Source: Sclerodactyla briareus (lineage: Eukaryota > Echinodermata > Holothuroidea > Dendrochirotida > Sclerodactylidae). Taken from it: DNA of 64,000 nucleotides. Where the stretch lies: NCBI GenBank assembly GCA_026419785.1, contig JAODTK010001222.1:1-64000 (forward strand), written 5' to 3'. Below are positions 24,285 to 37,800 of the stretch, one piece after another. The notes under the pieces were generated by a model, which was given only the letters and a program-made list of their open reading frames with translations, made no database searches and was not told the origin of the DNA. Position 1 is the stretch's first letter; each line of letters opens with the position of its first letter. The translations under genes were made by a program, and so were the position numbers.

Positions 24285-25680
24285 TTGATTTTATTTAAAC
24301 AATGGAACAATTACGTCGCCAGATGTTTCTGAGGCCACGGCGAGGGAATAGGCCTGGAGCAGATTCCGTTTCCACAAAAACACGCAACCTTCTCATTCGT
24401 GACATGCATAAATATAGAGATACTATTTCCTGTGAAGAACAGTTATAGAGAATAAGGTGTCAAAGCGTGAATAAACAAGTAGTGTAAAGGATTAATGGAA
24501 TGAACGATAGGAGTGCATCCCTCCGAAATGCATCAGAACTGGTACAAGTGTACTCGAACACTGGAACTAATAGCACAGTTAAGTGGGTATATGGAAACCT
24601 AAAAAAGTAATTCATTCGACTCCGTTCAGTGTATCACTAAAAGCAACTTGGATAAAATTCCTTTTCTGCCTCCAAACAACTGCGGTATCGGTTTGTCCTT
24701 GATTTAAAAGGTTGAGAGTGTACTGAATGCCTTGCCACGGGATTTGCCTATGACCCTTACTCGAAAATAGTATGCCCACACAATAGGGCCCATACAAACA
24801 CAACGTACATGTGATATGTGCGCACGTTGGAAAAAAAAAAAAAAGGTTTAACTGAAAATTATTGTTATTAAACTGAGAAACCACCGAAATAATGTAGTGA
24901 ATGTGTTTGCTAGAAATCAACAGGGGTAGTAATAAACCTCGTTTTAGTAAGTCCTCCCGGAGATCGATAATCTTCATGTCCATCTCTTCCCTCTTACGTC
25001 CGAGCTCTGGACGACATGTAAAAAAGCGGACCCAGTAAAACTTTGGTATTCTTCATAGGTTTATAATGTCGAGATGAATCACAACCACAAACTCGAGTAC
25101 GCGTTTTGTGGAAGTTGTCGAAAAGCGTGTGAATAAGGATACAGCCTTTTGTTTGCGCGTGGGGAGGTGGGTTGTGCAACGAACTGCGTCCCGGTAGCCG
25201 CACGTTTTATGCTGGGTGTGATTAAGTTGCAAGCCGTCATGTAAGGGGAATTTGCAGGATGTACGGAATCGAGGAATGTTTCACGCGATGCTAGGGTACC
25301 TTTCTCATTGAAATGTCGAGGATAAGAATGCAGAATTAAGACCAGATGTCTTTTTTTTATATATTTCTTTCTCATCAAATGGATCACAGCCTCCGAGTCG
25401 TCAGTCCGAAAAACGTGCTTGCATAACCACCGTAGATGGGAAAAACCTTTTTCCGTAGTACTCCTCCCCGTGAAAGGGGTTTATTGTTTGTTGTTTCCGT
25501 TTTGTGGTTATCTTATTTTAGGGTGGTTATGAGCAAGTGTTTCATCTGTGTATCCATTCACGAACGAACCTCGCACAATTCGATTACTATTAGCAATCTC
25601 TCCATGGTAGTCCTACATGGCATTTAATCGCAAATGAAATACACTCCGTTAGTACAATCCACCTTTTTTCCACTGATTCC
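24285..25680. other. Shared stretch; no gene recognised
   Basis: Matches U1 9087-10230 and U3 45055-45850 in part. Bases 24830-24843 are an A-run. Bases 25480-25660 align with U1 10006-10220. Short frames differ among copies. Confidence 0.5.
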
Positions 25681-28385
25681 CAAATTATGCAAATTGTCAA
25701 TATCTAGGTTCCAGTCGTTTTCATTAATTTTATTGGTGCATGTCTGCATTTTTCTTCGAAATCTTCGTTAAAACGCGATTCGCACCTTACAGAAAATGAA
25801 CCATATAACTACGGTTTGTTGTTGTAATTGGTTGGTTGGTCAGTCATAGCTATTCCATGTGAATGCACCAGACAGAAATGTAGTTTTGCTGTTTCAAAGG
25901 ACCCAGAACAAGAAGGAGAAGATAACATTGTAATGTCTTTTTCACAAAAAAAAGAGTGATTTATATCAACTATTGAGAGGCGTTATTCGCTATGCATAAC
26001 TCCTATAATACATGTAAATAATGGGTTCTTATTGCTCAGCCCACAAAAACCTTCCATAATCTGTTCATTCATTCAAATTCCATGGGATAACGAAGAATCA
26101 AATGAAGAGACCCTCATGATTTCAAGAATAAACACTCGACACCATTGTTATGAAAGATCAAATCCAAACTACACTTGTACATAAAAAAATCCAAACCAAG
26201 CTATAAAGTCCTCACTTCTGCATTACACCCTGCTAAAAGTTATTGAACCAACAGTGCGGGAGCCAGGCCAGAAACGGGTGAAAGTTGGAATGCACCCGAA
26301 GGAGTGAAAAACCTATGGTAATTAGTCTGCTACGTCATTGGGCGAATAACTGCAGTACAGTCGTTTCAACAACCTGTGATTTTCCGACAAACAGTGTTAC
26401 CTATCGGGTTTCGAGTATTAGGCTAAACTATCAGAATAACTAATTTGCTAGTTTGGAATTCAGTAATAATGAATACCCAGCCATTAAGCTGCGGAAATAC
26501 GGATAGAGCTTCACGTAGGCCTGTGAGACTTCCGCGTAATATCGCTTGGCTACCAATTCCACGGAAAGTGAGGAAAACCACTCAAACCCAACGGGCACAA
26601 CCGGGACGAACTCAACACTCAATAGCTTGCACACAAGACTGCAGTGTTTATTACAAAGTGATGGCACACAGGCCTACAGTGGAAGCAGTTCAAATTACCC
26701 GCGGGGCAAAGAACCGCTAGGCAAGGCCAGATGGAGGCTACTAAGGTCACAACCGCTGTTGTGTTTGGGCGAGTTTATGTGGCAGGGTATGCAGTGACAA
26801 TTTTATAAAACGACTGGCCGGGATATGCTTCGGTCGGAGAACCATTTGAAATTGCCAAAAATCTCGTAAACGAATCGGTGAATGTTTAAGAAACGCCGGC
26901 AATATTGTAGATTGGAAATTTGTCTTTCCAAATATTCGGTTCTTGTTTGGGCAGGGCAGAGGCTGGGCCCAGCAGGTGTATGAGCCGGGCGATTTCAAAG
27001 AATTGTTTGTAATTGTTCCACTTGTTCGAAAGTGAGGATGGCGACCTCATGAATAATAAATTATTCACTACTTCGGGGGAAAATGGATTTCACCGTTCTG
27101 GCCTAGCCCCGCACTGACCAAACGACCATTAAACGTTGTTATTGAACACCTCCAAAAAAAGTTCCTGAAATAGCCATACTGCTATGAAGGTTCAAATCAA
27201 TGTCCCATAGAAAATATAAAATTTCCCCCATAGATCATTAGGGCGTACCCCCTAAACCATCCTCATCAAGCTTAAAACAGTTATGATGTTTTGGTTTGAA
27301 AGTAGGAAAACCTTCATATACAGGCCATTTTTATTGATTGATATTATAACTGGGTGTTAGGTACTGTCGTCACCCTAAACAAGCACTAAATGAAGAATAA
27401 CCAAAAAACAAAAAACACTAATTGTCGGATACTGATTTTGATATTTTCAACCCCCCCCCCCCCCCCTTCCCACCAAATAGAGGCCCATGGGAAAACATCT
27501 AGGACCTGTGATGAGTTATAATAAACAATCCTCCGCTAATGTACAAACTGGTATGCATTTTTACATGATCTTTCGGGCCTATAACACTGTACAACGAATG
27601 AGCCACATAGGCCTACTGCTTTCATTTCATACCATGCCCCAGAGACGATAGGTAATCTTATTGTATCCGTAAAAACCAATTAAAAGTTTTGACAAGTGCG
27701 ACATTCCTATGAGGGCCAGGTGATTAATCCTTCATATCAATGGAGTTACGAATACTGTGTGATAGTTCTATTTATTGGCTATGCTTTGTGATTTGAGCTA
27801 AAGGGGACCACAAAAGCTTTAAAAATTGATCTAAATCTCCTCTCAAAATCCCCTGTCAAACCTTCGCCCATCTTAGTTTGTTCATCTTGCCCCTCAACTT
27901 CGTTCACATTCAATTCGCCTCCTATCTTTCAGACCTTCGTTCTCAATATATGTTCATCTGCTTTCGATTGTTGTATCGCGAGAGATTAGTTAATTTTCAC
28001 TCAAAATGTTCGTTAATGAAATTGTTCAGCGTATTTCTCGACTGTTCAACGTTCTGTTTACGTTCCGTTTTTCGTTCTCTGGTTTTTTGCCTCTCATCTG
28101 CTACGTAGGTTACTTCACATTAACGTTAGGCATCTAGAATAACACTTAGTTTAGAGCAAATAATGGGGGTAATTGCAGAACTAGTAATATATTTATGACC
28201 AACTTACAATTATCCGATTTATATGGCCTGGGTTCAACATAAGTTGCGACGCCAGATGGAGGGCATACGACCGGCCAGGCTGCCTCCACGAAGAAAAAAC
28301 CCGCATGGCTCGCCTCGAAAAAAGAGAGGAAAGCTCGACAGGCCTCAGCCCGACAAGACCTTCGCTGTGAAACGGGCTAACGAGC
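25681..28385. other. U2-specific block; nothing recognised
   Basis: I find no counterpart in the other units. It replaces U1 10420-11250. A plus-strand open pair at 26445-26800 (83-91 codons, rich in Ser, Thr, Asn and Gly) has no recognised family. A run of 16 C lies at 27451-27466. A GC-richer piece at 28210-28380 is joined directly to unit sequence at 28386 (taacgagcttgaa), which suggests the right end of an insertion. No paired long terminal repeats or TIRs were found by eye. Confidence 0.35.
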
Positions 28386-30654
28386 TTGAACAATAAATTA
28401 ACATAGAATAGACTGGCCCCTACCATTAGTGATTTCCAGTTCCCAATATCCAGCGGTATCATTTTCAACCAACCCCGAAAATCATACAAAGATACATCAA
28501 GGTACTCAATCACAATCTTTCATGACAGGACCCTGGGCACTTTTCAAGAAAAGAAGGCGAACTTCGCCATCCACGATCACACCGAAGGCGAGAGGTTCGT
28601 TTATATGTATGACGACCACAACTAATAATGCCCATATGCGGGCCGCATTGGAGTATCAATTTTATTGCAAGAGTAATGCATTCTTCTGGTAGTGTATAGC
28701 GGCTTCATTGATTGGCTGTAATCAGGCAAGGAGGGCTGTAAGCTATGGAAGACTCCAATTAAACGATAATCACGACGATGGAATTCATTTATCGATTCAT
28801 TACGCCATACAGCAAATCCAAATTCATGTGTTGTAGAATGTTCCTATTCAGAAAACATAAAAATTAATTATTAAATATTTTCGATTGATTCCTGCCAAGT
28901 CACCAGAGGGGGGGCACTCCCACCAAAATGTGTACGAAACAGTCAAAAGTACAATGGGAACATTATCTATTGTTGAGCGCAGCAGTAATAGGTCTCTCCC
29001 GTCCATCTGTCATGTTCATTTTCATAATTGTGGAAACCAGACATGGGCAATTAGGTTTCGAACAGGCAGGATGGCAAAGAGTCCATCTTATCATAAGCTG
29101 TGTGGGCCGGATATGCTAGTTAATATATTCACTTCGTGAGCTGAATGGGCTGTGACGCTACTGTTTAGGGGTTGGTTTCGTTCAACCCAACAATGCGGAA
29201 TTCATGGTTTCCATATGTGTTCCCTGATAATTTCCTTCAATACTCATCCACTTTCTTGTTCTATTCCGACAAGAACATCAACGGATCCAAGGTACAGTAA
29301 CCCTCAATCTTCAAGTCAATGGCTTCCCTGAGCTCAGTGAGACTTCATTAACTTGGGGATGTCTGTTTTGAAGAGAAGTTTGGAAGACGTATACTCAGGT
29401 CTGTAGTTTATTAATGCTTTCTTGTCTTTGATCTGGAATTGTGAAACTCAGTTTTTTTTTTAATTTTGGCTGTTTGAACGAAGAATTCGTAGTGGAAGTT
29501 ACCATTGTCTTTTGTAATCCGCCAATTTGATTTCATTATTTCCAACGTCCCCTGACGCCCCCTGAGCCTCATGTACCCTTTACACTCGCGAACGCCTCTC
29601 CTGTTGGGAACCACGCAGTCGACTGATAAGTGGTGGAAGCAATGCATAAATATAGCCGGAGATAGGGAGTATATCAACGGCCTAACACTCGACAGACTAC
29701 CTGTCATTAAACTTACTTCCTCTGTCACTAACCAATACAGTCCTGACAACTACCCATACTCGTCCGATCCGACAATAGCTTTCCAGACGAAGCATATTGC
29801 CCAAATACTAGGGTAGACCAATCACCAAGGGCTTCCCCCCAGAACAAACATGGTTAAATGATGAAAACCTAAATTTATCACACCAAATCTTCAAAACCCT
29901 AAACCCTAACCATTGTTCCGAAAGTCTCATTACTGTCGTGACGTTTGTGAGGTACGTGAAACACAAAGGAACACTAAATCGTGCTTTCCTTTCAAAGAGT
30001 TAAAACAAACACTACCACACAATGCTGCGGCTCTCGTAGAGTGTGGCAGCAGAAAGACGATCACTTACTTTAAAATCCCACTTGCTCAACACCTCCGTTT
30101 CAGTCGTCCCTCACGCATAATTCTATACACTAAACCACCGAAAAGAAAAATCCTCCCCAAACTGAAGACCCCCTGACAGGCTTACGAGCCACGTAGTACA
30201 CTGTGATTCCATTGCCTTTTGTTTATGTCTAAATGGCATGTGAAGGGAGTCCGATAATGGCATAACGAGACAATAATCAGTTAGTTCACAATTTTGCTCA
30301 AGGTAAGCCCCCCCTGAATTTGCTCAAGTAAGCCTAATAAAGGGAGTTAAGCCGGCAGGGCGGACCATCTTACTAATGAGAGTTGATAGGGATAGGTGTA
30401 TTTACTAGTTGAGGGCGGTCAATATTTACATAATTATACTCCTTTGAAAATTATTTCTGGCCTGTTAACTGTTTTTTCCAAAACACATTGTCAACTTCTT
30501 GCGGAATTGAATGGTTCACTACTATCGAGGAAGAATCAGGTGTTGGGCAAACAAATAATATGCGCATTCGATTGGCAATAACATAATTTCATGACGCTTA
30601 AATAGTCTTCCTCAAACAGGGGAAGAAGACGACGCCCTTACTGACCTCAAGTGG

Positions 30655-30850
30655 CTTCAGGATATCTTATCCCAAGCGCATTTTTCAGAGTCCAAGTGGC
30701 TGCTGGACATATAGATGGACTTCGCATCCGACATTCCGACTGGTAATAACTCTGCGAACGCCGTATGGGGAGCGCCCGACCGACACCCTCCGGAATGGCA
30801 GTGACTAGAAATCTAGTCATCGCGCGCCTGTAATAAAACCATATCGGTTT
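30655..30850 (+). mobile_element. U2-only insert with a perfect palindrome
   Basis: About 190 bp between unit sequences that are contiguous in U3 (49735-49785). It is GC-richer than its surroundings and contains the palindrome GACTAGAAATCTAGTC (one mismatched centre) near 30805, followed by atcgcgcgcctgtaataaaa. It could be a small SINE-like or MITE-like insertion. The family is not recognised. Confidence 0.35.
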
Positions 30851-31410
30851 CTCCTATGCCAAAAGGGTTATAATATTGAGATTAATTTGTATTTTCTTGT
30901 ATTAATTTGGGTAAGATCATAACTACAATAGATGGTGTACTACCGTGAGTTTATTATGTAATATATTCACTTTATTGATAGGAGTAATATCATTCAAGTG
31001 GTCGGCGGTTACCTATAAGGGTAAAGTAACATCCACTGGGCTCTATATTACAACTGAATGAAAGGAATGTGTGTGTATTATGTTGAAACGCATTCCTACG
31101 TCAGGGTCACAACCCTTGTATGACACCTGCGGGCCATCGATGGCGACCAGCTTTATCTTATAACGCGACAGATAGTATATATAACATTTGAAAACAATAT
31201 GTGGCCAAATAAACGATCCAGAAACATACATATTTCGGGACGATTTTGAATTCATCGAAATTTAAAATAGACCGCCGAACCATTGCCTAGACATTTCCCG
31301 CTGAGGAAAGTTGTGCGAAGGAGCTGATCCGCTGCTCATGGGACTATAGTGTTTTTAGTCATTCTCGACGGAGTCAAATGAACTAGCAGTTCATTCCAGG
31401 TGTTGTGTTG

Positions 31411-31493
31411 TTGTATGCGTGTGTGTGTCTGTGTGTCTGTGTGTGCGAATGGGTGCGTGTGTGTGTGGGTGTGTGTTGTGTGGTGTGTGTATA
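31411..31493 (+). repeat. (GT)n microsatellite
   Basis: Imperfect GT repeat of about 80 bp. The U3 counterpart near 51050-51095 is only weakly GT-rich. Confidence 0.85.
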
Positions 31494-33372
31494 TACAGGT
31501 GACGCCTAGCTTTGTTCACACGATAACTCGAACCCACTTGGAGTGTGAGGTCATACTAGGGATGCGGGTCCCGGCAGAATGAGAGTACATGGTCCCTATT
31601 TTGGGGGTCAGGTCAAAATCATTGATTTTTGGTCGAGAGAGGTCAAAGTCGTAAACCATGTTAACATAAACATTGGAATTCCAAAGAATTTGTTGATTGC
31701 TGGATAGAGTCATATCTATATCTGAGGAGGGTGTTCAGGCCTATTGCCTGCGCCATTCCGCAATATACCTGACCACCCAAATTGTTACGGAACTACTCGG
31801 GGTTTGTAGCAAGTAAGACAAAACATAATAATGAGCATACAATTGAGAATAACGATAAACGAAGTTGAGCCATTACACATAATATCGCCCAATAACAGGG
31901 AATCTCCTACCAGCCGCCCACAAATAGATATGACAGCCATAACCAGAGATATATGAAATGAAACTTGATTTATGAAACTGCAAGCTCTCCAATTCACTCA
32001 CAAAACACACCAACATGAGTCTGCACTGACCTAATATCATGACTATGCATCACTTGATGCACATCAATTACAGTTACAACGTTACATAACCAACAATGTC
32101 TAATAAATTAGTCGTCAGCACCACTGAGAGCCACTGGGCTCGGACCTCTTGGATCCGGCATCCATGAACAACCTCGATGACACTACCAGCAACAGAAATG
32201 AAGCCACAACAACTCCTGAAGAATATGTGACTTCGAATACTACACTACCAACATGCCTAAACTAAACTGTCGAATTACACATATACTCCCTAGCCTTTCA
32301 AATGTTAAATTTACAACCAGCATAGACGATAGAACGACAGCACTCAGTATACTGTAAGGCTTGATAACCCCCAATGAACAATACCCCGGACAATAAACCA
32401 CTGGCTAAGCTCACATAGCCAATATCATTATCATACGGACGGAGGTACGTCATGTAATATAGGGGTGGGACAGCACAGCCGTAAAACGCTTCCCACCCAC
32501 ACGACTACAGCGCCACCTAATATAATGATTTTTTCTTTTTTGAAAAGTTTTTGTAAAGAAAGACCCGAATCGGACCACAAACAGAATTCACGTGATGAAA
32601 AATATTTACGAAATCTCTCTAATATTTTTAATCCGCTACTGAAAAACTCATTTTGAAACTTTTGGAACTGTACACATAAACTGTGCACCAACATCGCAGA
32701 GGGCCACGCTCAGAACAAGCAATGGGACGCTGTGTGGGGCGAAACACCAAGAATTCCAGTTATACAAATCTCCGTTCTATTTTATATGTATAGCAGAAAC
32801 TGCTAGTGTTCGAGTCGTTTACATTACTGCACAACAAACCATGAGTAATTTAATTGGCATTCAGTTCAATTTTTTCAGGCTCTTCGTATTGTACTTCATA
32901 TTCCCTTGGTGTCTTCATGACGATAAAGACGCACAGGAAGTCGGACGTTTGAAAGAGACAACCTTTTGGCGATGTGAGTACGGACATCTCGGATTGTCTG
33001 AGACCTCCGTGACGGTCTCCTCATCGCCTACCACAATCATGCGAATTATGAGGTGAATAACGTTTTGTTGCCCCTAGCTTAGTATTGAGGTACCATGCAC
33101 GGAAAAAGTTCCCCTTCCGTATGACGACCAACTTGAGTTGTAATACTGAACACGTAGCTAATTTTCGAATAGGAGTCACAAATGATGCCGTTCCGAATTA
33201 CAACGTTCACATTGGTTTTCGCAGAATGTAATTGGACATTGCATGCGCCGGTCCAAGGACAGTGGATGTGGAAAAGTGCAGCACAGAACTTCCAGATCGC
33301 TGAAATGAGGTCTTGAGAGCGGGAGTCGAATTTATTATCAATCGCTCTCAGTGGTATCGATATCACATCGCA

Positions 33373-33881
33373 TCAGATTCTAACATTGTTCATTCTTTTC
33401 GAGATACCTGCGTATAGTGTGGGTGTCTCTTTCTTCGAATGTCGTTCCCTCCAGTTCTTACTGGTGTGTCGAGAGACTCGCCGGTTCGCCCGCGGCAGTT
33501 GGTGCGAGCGCACCCGACGGGTCTCCTGAATGCTGTATCTCCTGCTCTGACCCCTATACGTATGTTTCCTTAATATCGCCGGGGAGGTCAATAACCTCCT
33601 CGTACTATGTCGGGTTGTGAATGTTATGCTCGCCTGACCATCGTGACCCCACCGCCGTGGCGTCCCTCTGGGGTGGATGACGATGTGACGATGCAATGAA
33701 TGAATTGGTTCACTTGGCGGATCGCGCTGGCGCATGGAACTCACAATATATCTTGTTGGTTTCTTCTGCTCTTTGGAAACGGTTCCTTCGGAGGAGGTGA
33801 AGTTCCCCCGTCGCCTCCGATCTTGGATCTGCGGTCCGTCCATGCAACTGTCGGCCTCCCGGACTCGATCCCGCTCTTCCG
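33373..33881 (-). CDS. Conserved basic segment with tyrosine motif (U2 copy)
   Basis: The minus strand is open for 176 codons. A plausible 3' splice site, with a pyrimidine-rich run (tttgtactcttctccattga) ending in AAAG, lies at about 33882, and U3 has the same site. The predicted residues run from EERDRVRE through an acidic-to-basic switch (QIQDRRRRGNFTSS) and a long Arg/Ser/Thr-rich part to ETPTLYAGIS and a stop. U3 keeps homologous phrases at both ends in one frame (QIQDLRRRENFTSS at the start, SRQLPRARRRVLYTSK near the end). Local GC is higher than the surroundings. TLYAGI fits the TxYxxI form of a tyrosine switch motif, but U1 and U3 read NLYADI, so that link is inference. No family is recognised. 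Confidence 0.3.
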
Positions 33882-33903
33882 CTTTCAATGGAGAAGAGTA
33901 CAA

Positions 33904-34862
33904 ACATATTTTAAAATTTAACGGACATCAGTTTTCTAACATTAAGTACGTGAATAAGTGCGAGGTGTTTTTAATCAATGAGTTGATACCTATTCCATAG
34001 CGGTGTCGTTCAGTTTCCCGGGGTAGGAACAAGCGACGCTCAGACAGTAGTCTTTCAGCATGTAGCTGCGGTTCGATAATGTTCCACGGATAAGGAAACA
34101 TCCGACAACCGTAGAGCATCACAGACCTTGCTGCCATAATATATTGTGGTAGTTTGGGGATTCCTGTGGACTGCTGGATTTACTAAAATTGTGGTGAGGC
34201 GCAGTACGCGGATATTGCTTTCTCTCGAATCTCGTCAATGACAATACTGAGCAGGAAACGTATTGAAATCCGTGAAGTTAAACGCGGGCTGTCAAACTGA
34301 GAATGAAGGTGTCAGAATGGGAACCAGACTTCAAGATAGAGCGAAATATGATCTCGACTTCTGGGAGCATGGGTGGAAACTGAGAGCAATATTTACAAAC
34401 GATTTATGGATTTATATATTGAAGTTGCCTTCCCCCTGTCTACCCCCTATACCGGTCATCGCCATTCGTAGGTGGAATTGAACAAATAATGTGAGAAAAA
34501 AGTAGCGGATGTCCCTCCAGAGTACGATCGCGGTAGACGGTGACGTTATACACAGGTGGCTGCAACGGACTCCACGTAACATTTATTGAATATCACTTCC
34601 ATTCAACGGTGAAGTCACAGAGACAGCAAACCACGGTGGGGATCGAATCGACAAAGGTTTATCGGTTGACGTTTTGCACTTATGCAGGAGACAGTCAGAC
34701 TGATTTTCTTATTTCATTCTATTGAATACTTTCTATGCGTTTCAATGTGTGATAAAGGCAGACGGAGCACTTGAAGAAAAAATGAAATAGCTATTGAGGT
34801 AATAGCGAAAGTAGCAGCCTCGCATTATTTCCAGTGAAGTATTGTCAAAATTACAAATAGCA
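33904..34862. other. Shared stretch with the empty site of the jockey-like LINE
   Basis: Collinear with U3 53325-54010 and then directly with U3 55870-56060. The LINE present in U1 and U3 is missing, with the join near 34660-34740. The right end stops within sequence corresponding to the 3' edge of the transmembrane exon of U3. Confidence 0.6.
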
Positions 34863-37800
34863 GCTCGTGCCTGACAACCTGCCAACATAAAAGACAGTTT
34901 TTTTGTTAAGAGGATATCTGTCTCCCGAAGGGTGCATGAGCAAATTTTTGCTCTTGGGAGTACTAGCGGTTCTGCAAGAAGAACCCTAGTAGTTCGAAAA
35001 CCATGGCTGAGTTGGCACTTTGGGCCACTAAAATAACCTTCAGTCGATGGCTCACGCTCAATTTTTGCCAAGCAGCGCCCTACTATGGCAAAAGAGGAAG
35101 GCATAGAAGAAAACATACTCCAGTCTAGTGTGAAGGCATCCACCCCCCCCCCACTCGGATTCTGAACAGGACCTGGCAGCCAAGAAACGTACCTTGGAAC
35201 TGCGCATTCAACCTTATGCAATAAATCACATATCAGGCTTTCCAAAATATGGCAAATTGGTGACAAAACTGTAGATTCAATTCCACTCCAATTGATCATA
35301 TGTCCTGGATTCTTCATTCAAGCAACCGTGTTGGCTAAATCCCAGGAATAATTGGTTGCTGTCAGCCATATGTTTTCTCAGCACCACATAAACATGGGCC
35401 CTTGACATACTATCACAGGATTCACCTCCGGTACCTCATATTACTTGATATAGGCAACAGCCGTAGTGTTATCCAATCAAACCATGACATGACAATTTGT
35501 AGAGGAAGAGCAGAAGGCTTAAATCCCAAGAACGAAGCCAACATCTCTAACTAAATTAATCTCATTTATTATCTGCCGACAGAATCGTGTTCCAGCTCAT
35601 TACATCTACCCCCAAAGCGGGTAGTTGATCCATCGGTGACCCCCAACGAGGCCACGGACGCATAGTCATTAAGCACATTGAGATAGGATCCTTGTGTAGA
35701 GGCCTGCTAGCCACTCGAACATGTGAATCCACCACTGCAGCTGCTGTTTGCCAGACAGAGAGCTCCATGTGCGTCAAAACTGCCCATGCGTTTCTCTTCA
35801 GAGGGCCATTAGGAGGGTGTTTCTCGTTTTCAAGCGCCTGTAATGCAAGGGTCCATATTGCACAGCTGAAAACGTTGCTACAAGCTTTCCCAATTGTGGC
35901 AGCCTCTACCTGCCGAATGGTTGACGAGGAAGTCTGAAGCAGGCTTTCTTACACAAAAGTTCCATATCTGACAACCTTGGCCACAAGGCACAATCGGACT
36001 GCATTTGTGATGAATAATAACAAACCCAGGGCGATTTCAGTTCCCTGGAGGGCAGCAAGTTGGATTTTACTGGGGGAATAACAAACCCCAGATCCGGTAT
36101 AAAAATTTACCGTTGGAGTCCACGCTGACGGCCTAAGAATGTTGCCTCGTACTTAGGAACAAGGGGCCGTTTCAGCAGTTTTGTAAATAACCTTGCGCCA
36201 GAGGTAAGACCATTTGGAGGGCTTTGAACTGCCAAAGATCATTTCTCCAGTAGAAAATGCAGAAACGTCTGTGCTCACTCGATATGGGCACAGAGTAAGA
36301 TGCATCCTTCGAGTCTAGGGATGCCAAAAAACAATTATCTGTAAATTAAGTGGAGAGTAGATTCAAAGGTGTCCATTTTGAAGTGCTGCATATTGAATAA
36401 AATTATTCGCTCCTGAATGTCTCGAATCCTTCTAAGCCTCCATCCTTTTTTGGACAGGGCATGAACACATGGACACGTAGTGCCCTCTGGGGCATGGCCT
36501 CGCGCAATATTTCTTTACCGGTAATCGACAATATTCCTCAATACGTGGCCTGTTTCTCGTCCTCACTCAATTTATCTGGGATGGGACAGTTCATCTGAAC
36601 AGGAGGCAAACTCTCTTCAAAATCCAACTTATAACCTGAAATTGCCTCCAAAAATTAAAATCAGAGGTAGCTTGCCCAAGCAATGCAAGAATTTCTGTGT
36701 GACCACCTTTGAATCCAGTCCTCCTTAGAACCTGCCTCAGCTGAGCGGTTTAAAGAACGCGTGTACTCACTGGAAGTATCTCCTTGAACGCCTGATGGCC
36801 TTCAGGTTGGCTTGTTGTTTCATCCTCTCTGAGGACCCATGTTGTGCTTGCCCCAGAGGTTCGCCCTCTCTGAGCAGCTCCAAAAAAGACCTTTGTGAGC
36901 TCGGGCCACCCGGCATTCATGGTAGCGGTTTAGGCCTGCAAAGGGCAGGGTCTAGTGTGGGAAATCGCTGCCCGTGTACCGGGCTCGTGGCGTTGACCAC
37001 CCAGTGTTTTCTGTTGCTCATCATATCTTGAACTACCTTGGGTAGGTCAGCACCGAAGAGCCACTCAGTGGTTTTGAAGGGGGTTTGCAGAGGTGGCGCG
37101 GGTACCGATGGTTCAGGTCTGGTTAATTCATTTCGAGCATATTCAGTTCAAACATCGCATTTGAAACAAAATGATTAAGCGCAACCGAGAGACTCAGCTC
37201 ACCCTGGTCCCTGGAAATTCCAGTGTATTCACAACCCTTGCACCCCCATGTCTTATCCCCCTCAACACCCTACCCCGTGCGACCCTTATCACCCCCCCAA
37301 CCCCCCCGCCCCATCCCTTCTAATCCTTTACCTTAACTAGTATGTCCGCCCGCTTTTGACAACGGTTGCGCAACTTTCAACGTTCAAGTGCCCCTTCACA
37401 CCACCGCTGCAAATGGTTTTATTCAACCCAAGAAATAAGTGGGTTGACCTGCTGACCACGCAACGAACAAGACCCGCAATTTTCGCGGGCTCGTGGCCTT
37501 TTTAGGTGTAATATCTGTCACTTCTTTCCTCGAGTTTGGTGAGTGAGAAGATAATCGACACTAGCTGCAAGCTGCGGGTTAACCGCACTCCCACATCCGT
37601 TGGAACAGAAAGAAAAAGTGAGGCAAAGCCGAGACTTCTCGCTTCGGAGAGAGAGCTTTGTGTACCTTGTTGCGGTTTGATGGTCACCTTCAACCTCGGC
37701 CTCAGATTCTACATGGATCAGCATGGCGAGCGTCAGCTGCAGCTGTAGGCTCTCCATACATCATGTAGAAAGTCTCTCCTCATGTTTTAAAGACCCGTCC

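Larger units (their letters stand above)
28386..33372. other. Shared right half of U2; no gene recognised
   Basis: Collinear with U1 11250-17090 and U3 46590-52910, but lacking the signal-peptide-like segment and about 900 bp around it (junction near 29250-29290) and lacking the hAT MITE. It contains a U2-only insert at 30655-30850 and a (GT)n microsatellite at 31411-31493. Confidence 0.5.

Noticed and set aside
35562-37031. Host genes on either strand within 35.5-37.0 kb
   Set aside because: The frames fall inside the DIRS-like fossil and are best explained as its decayed parts.
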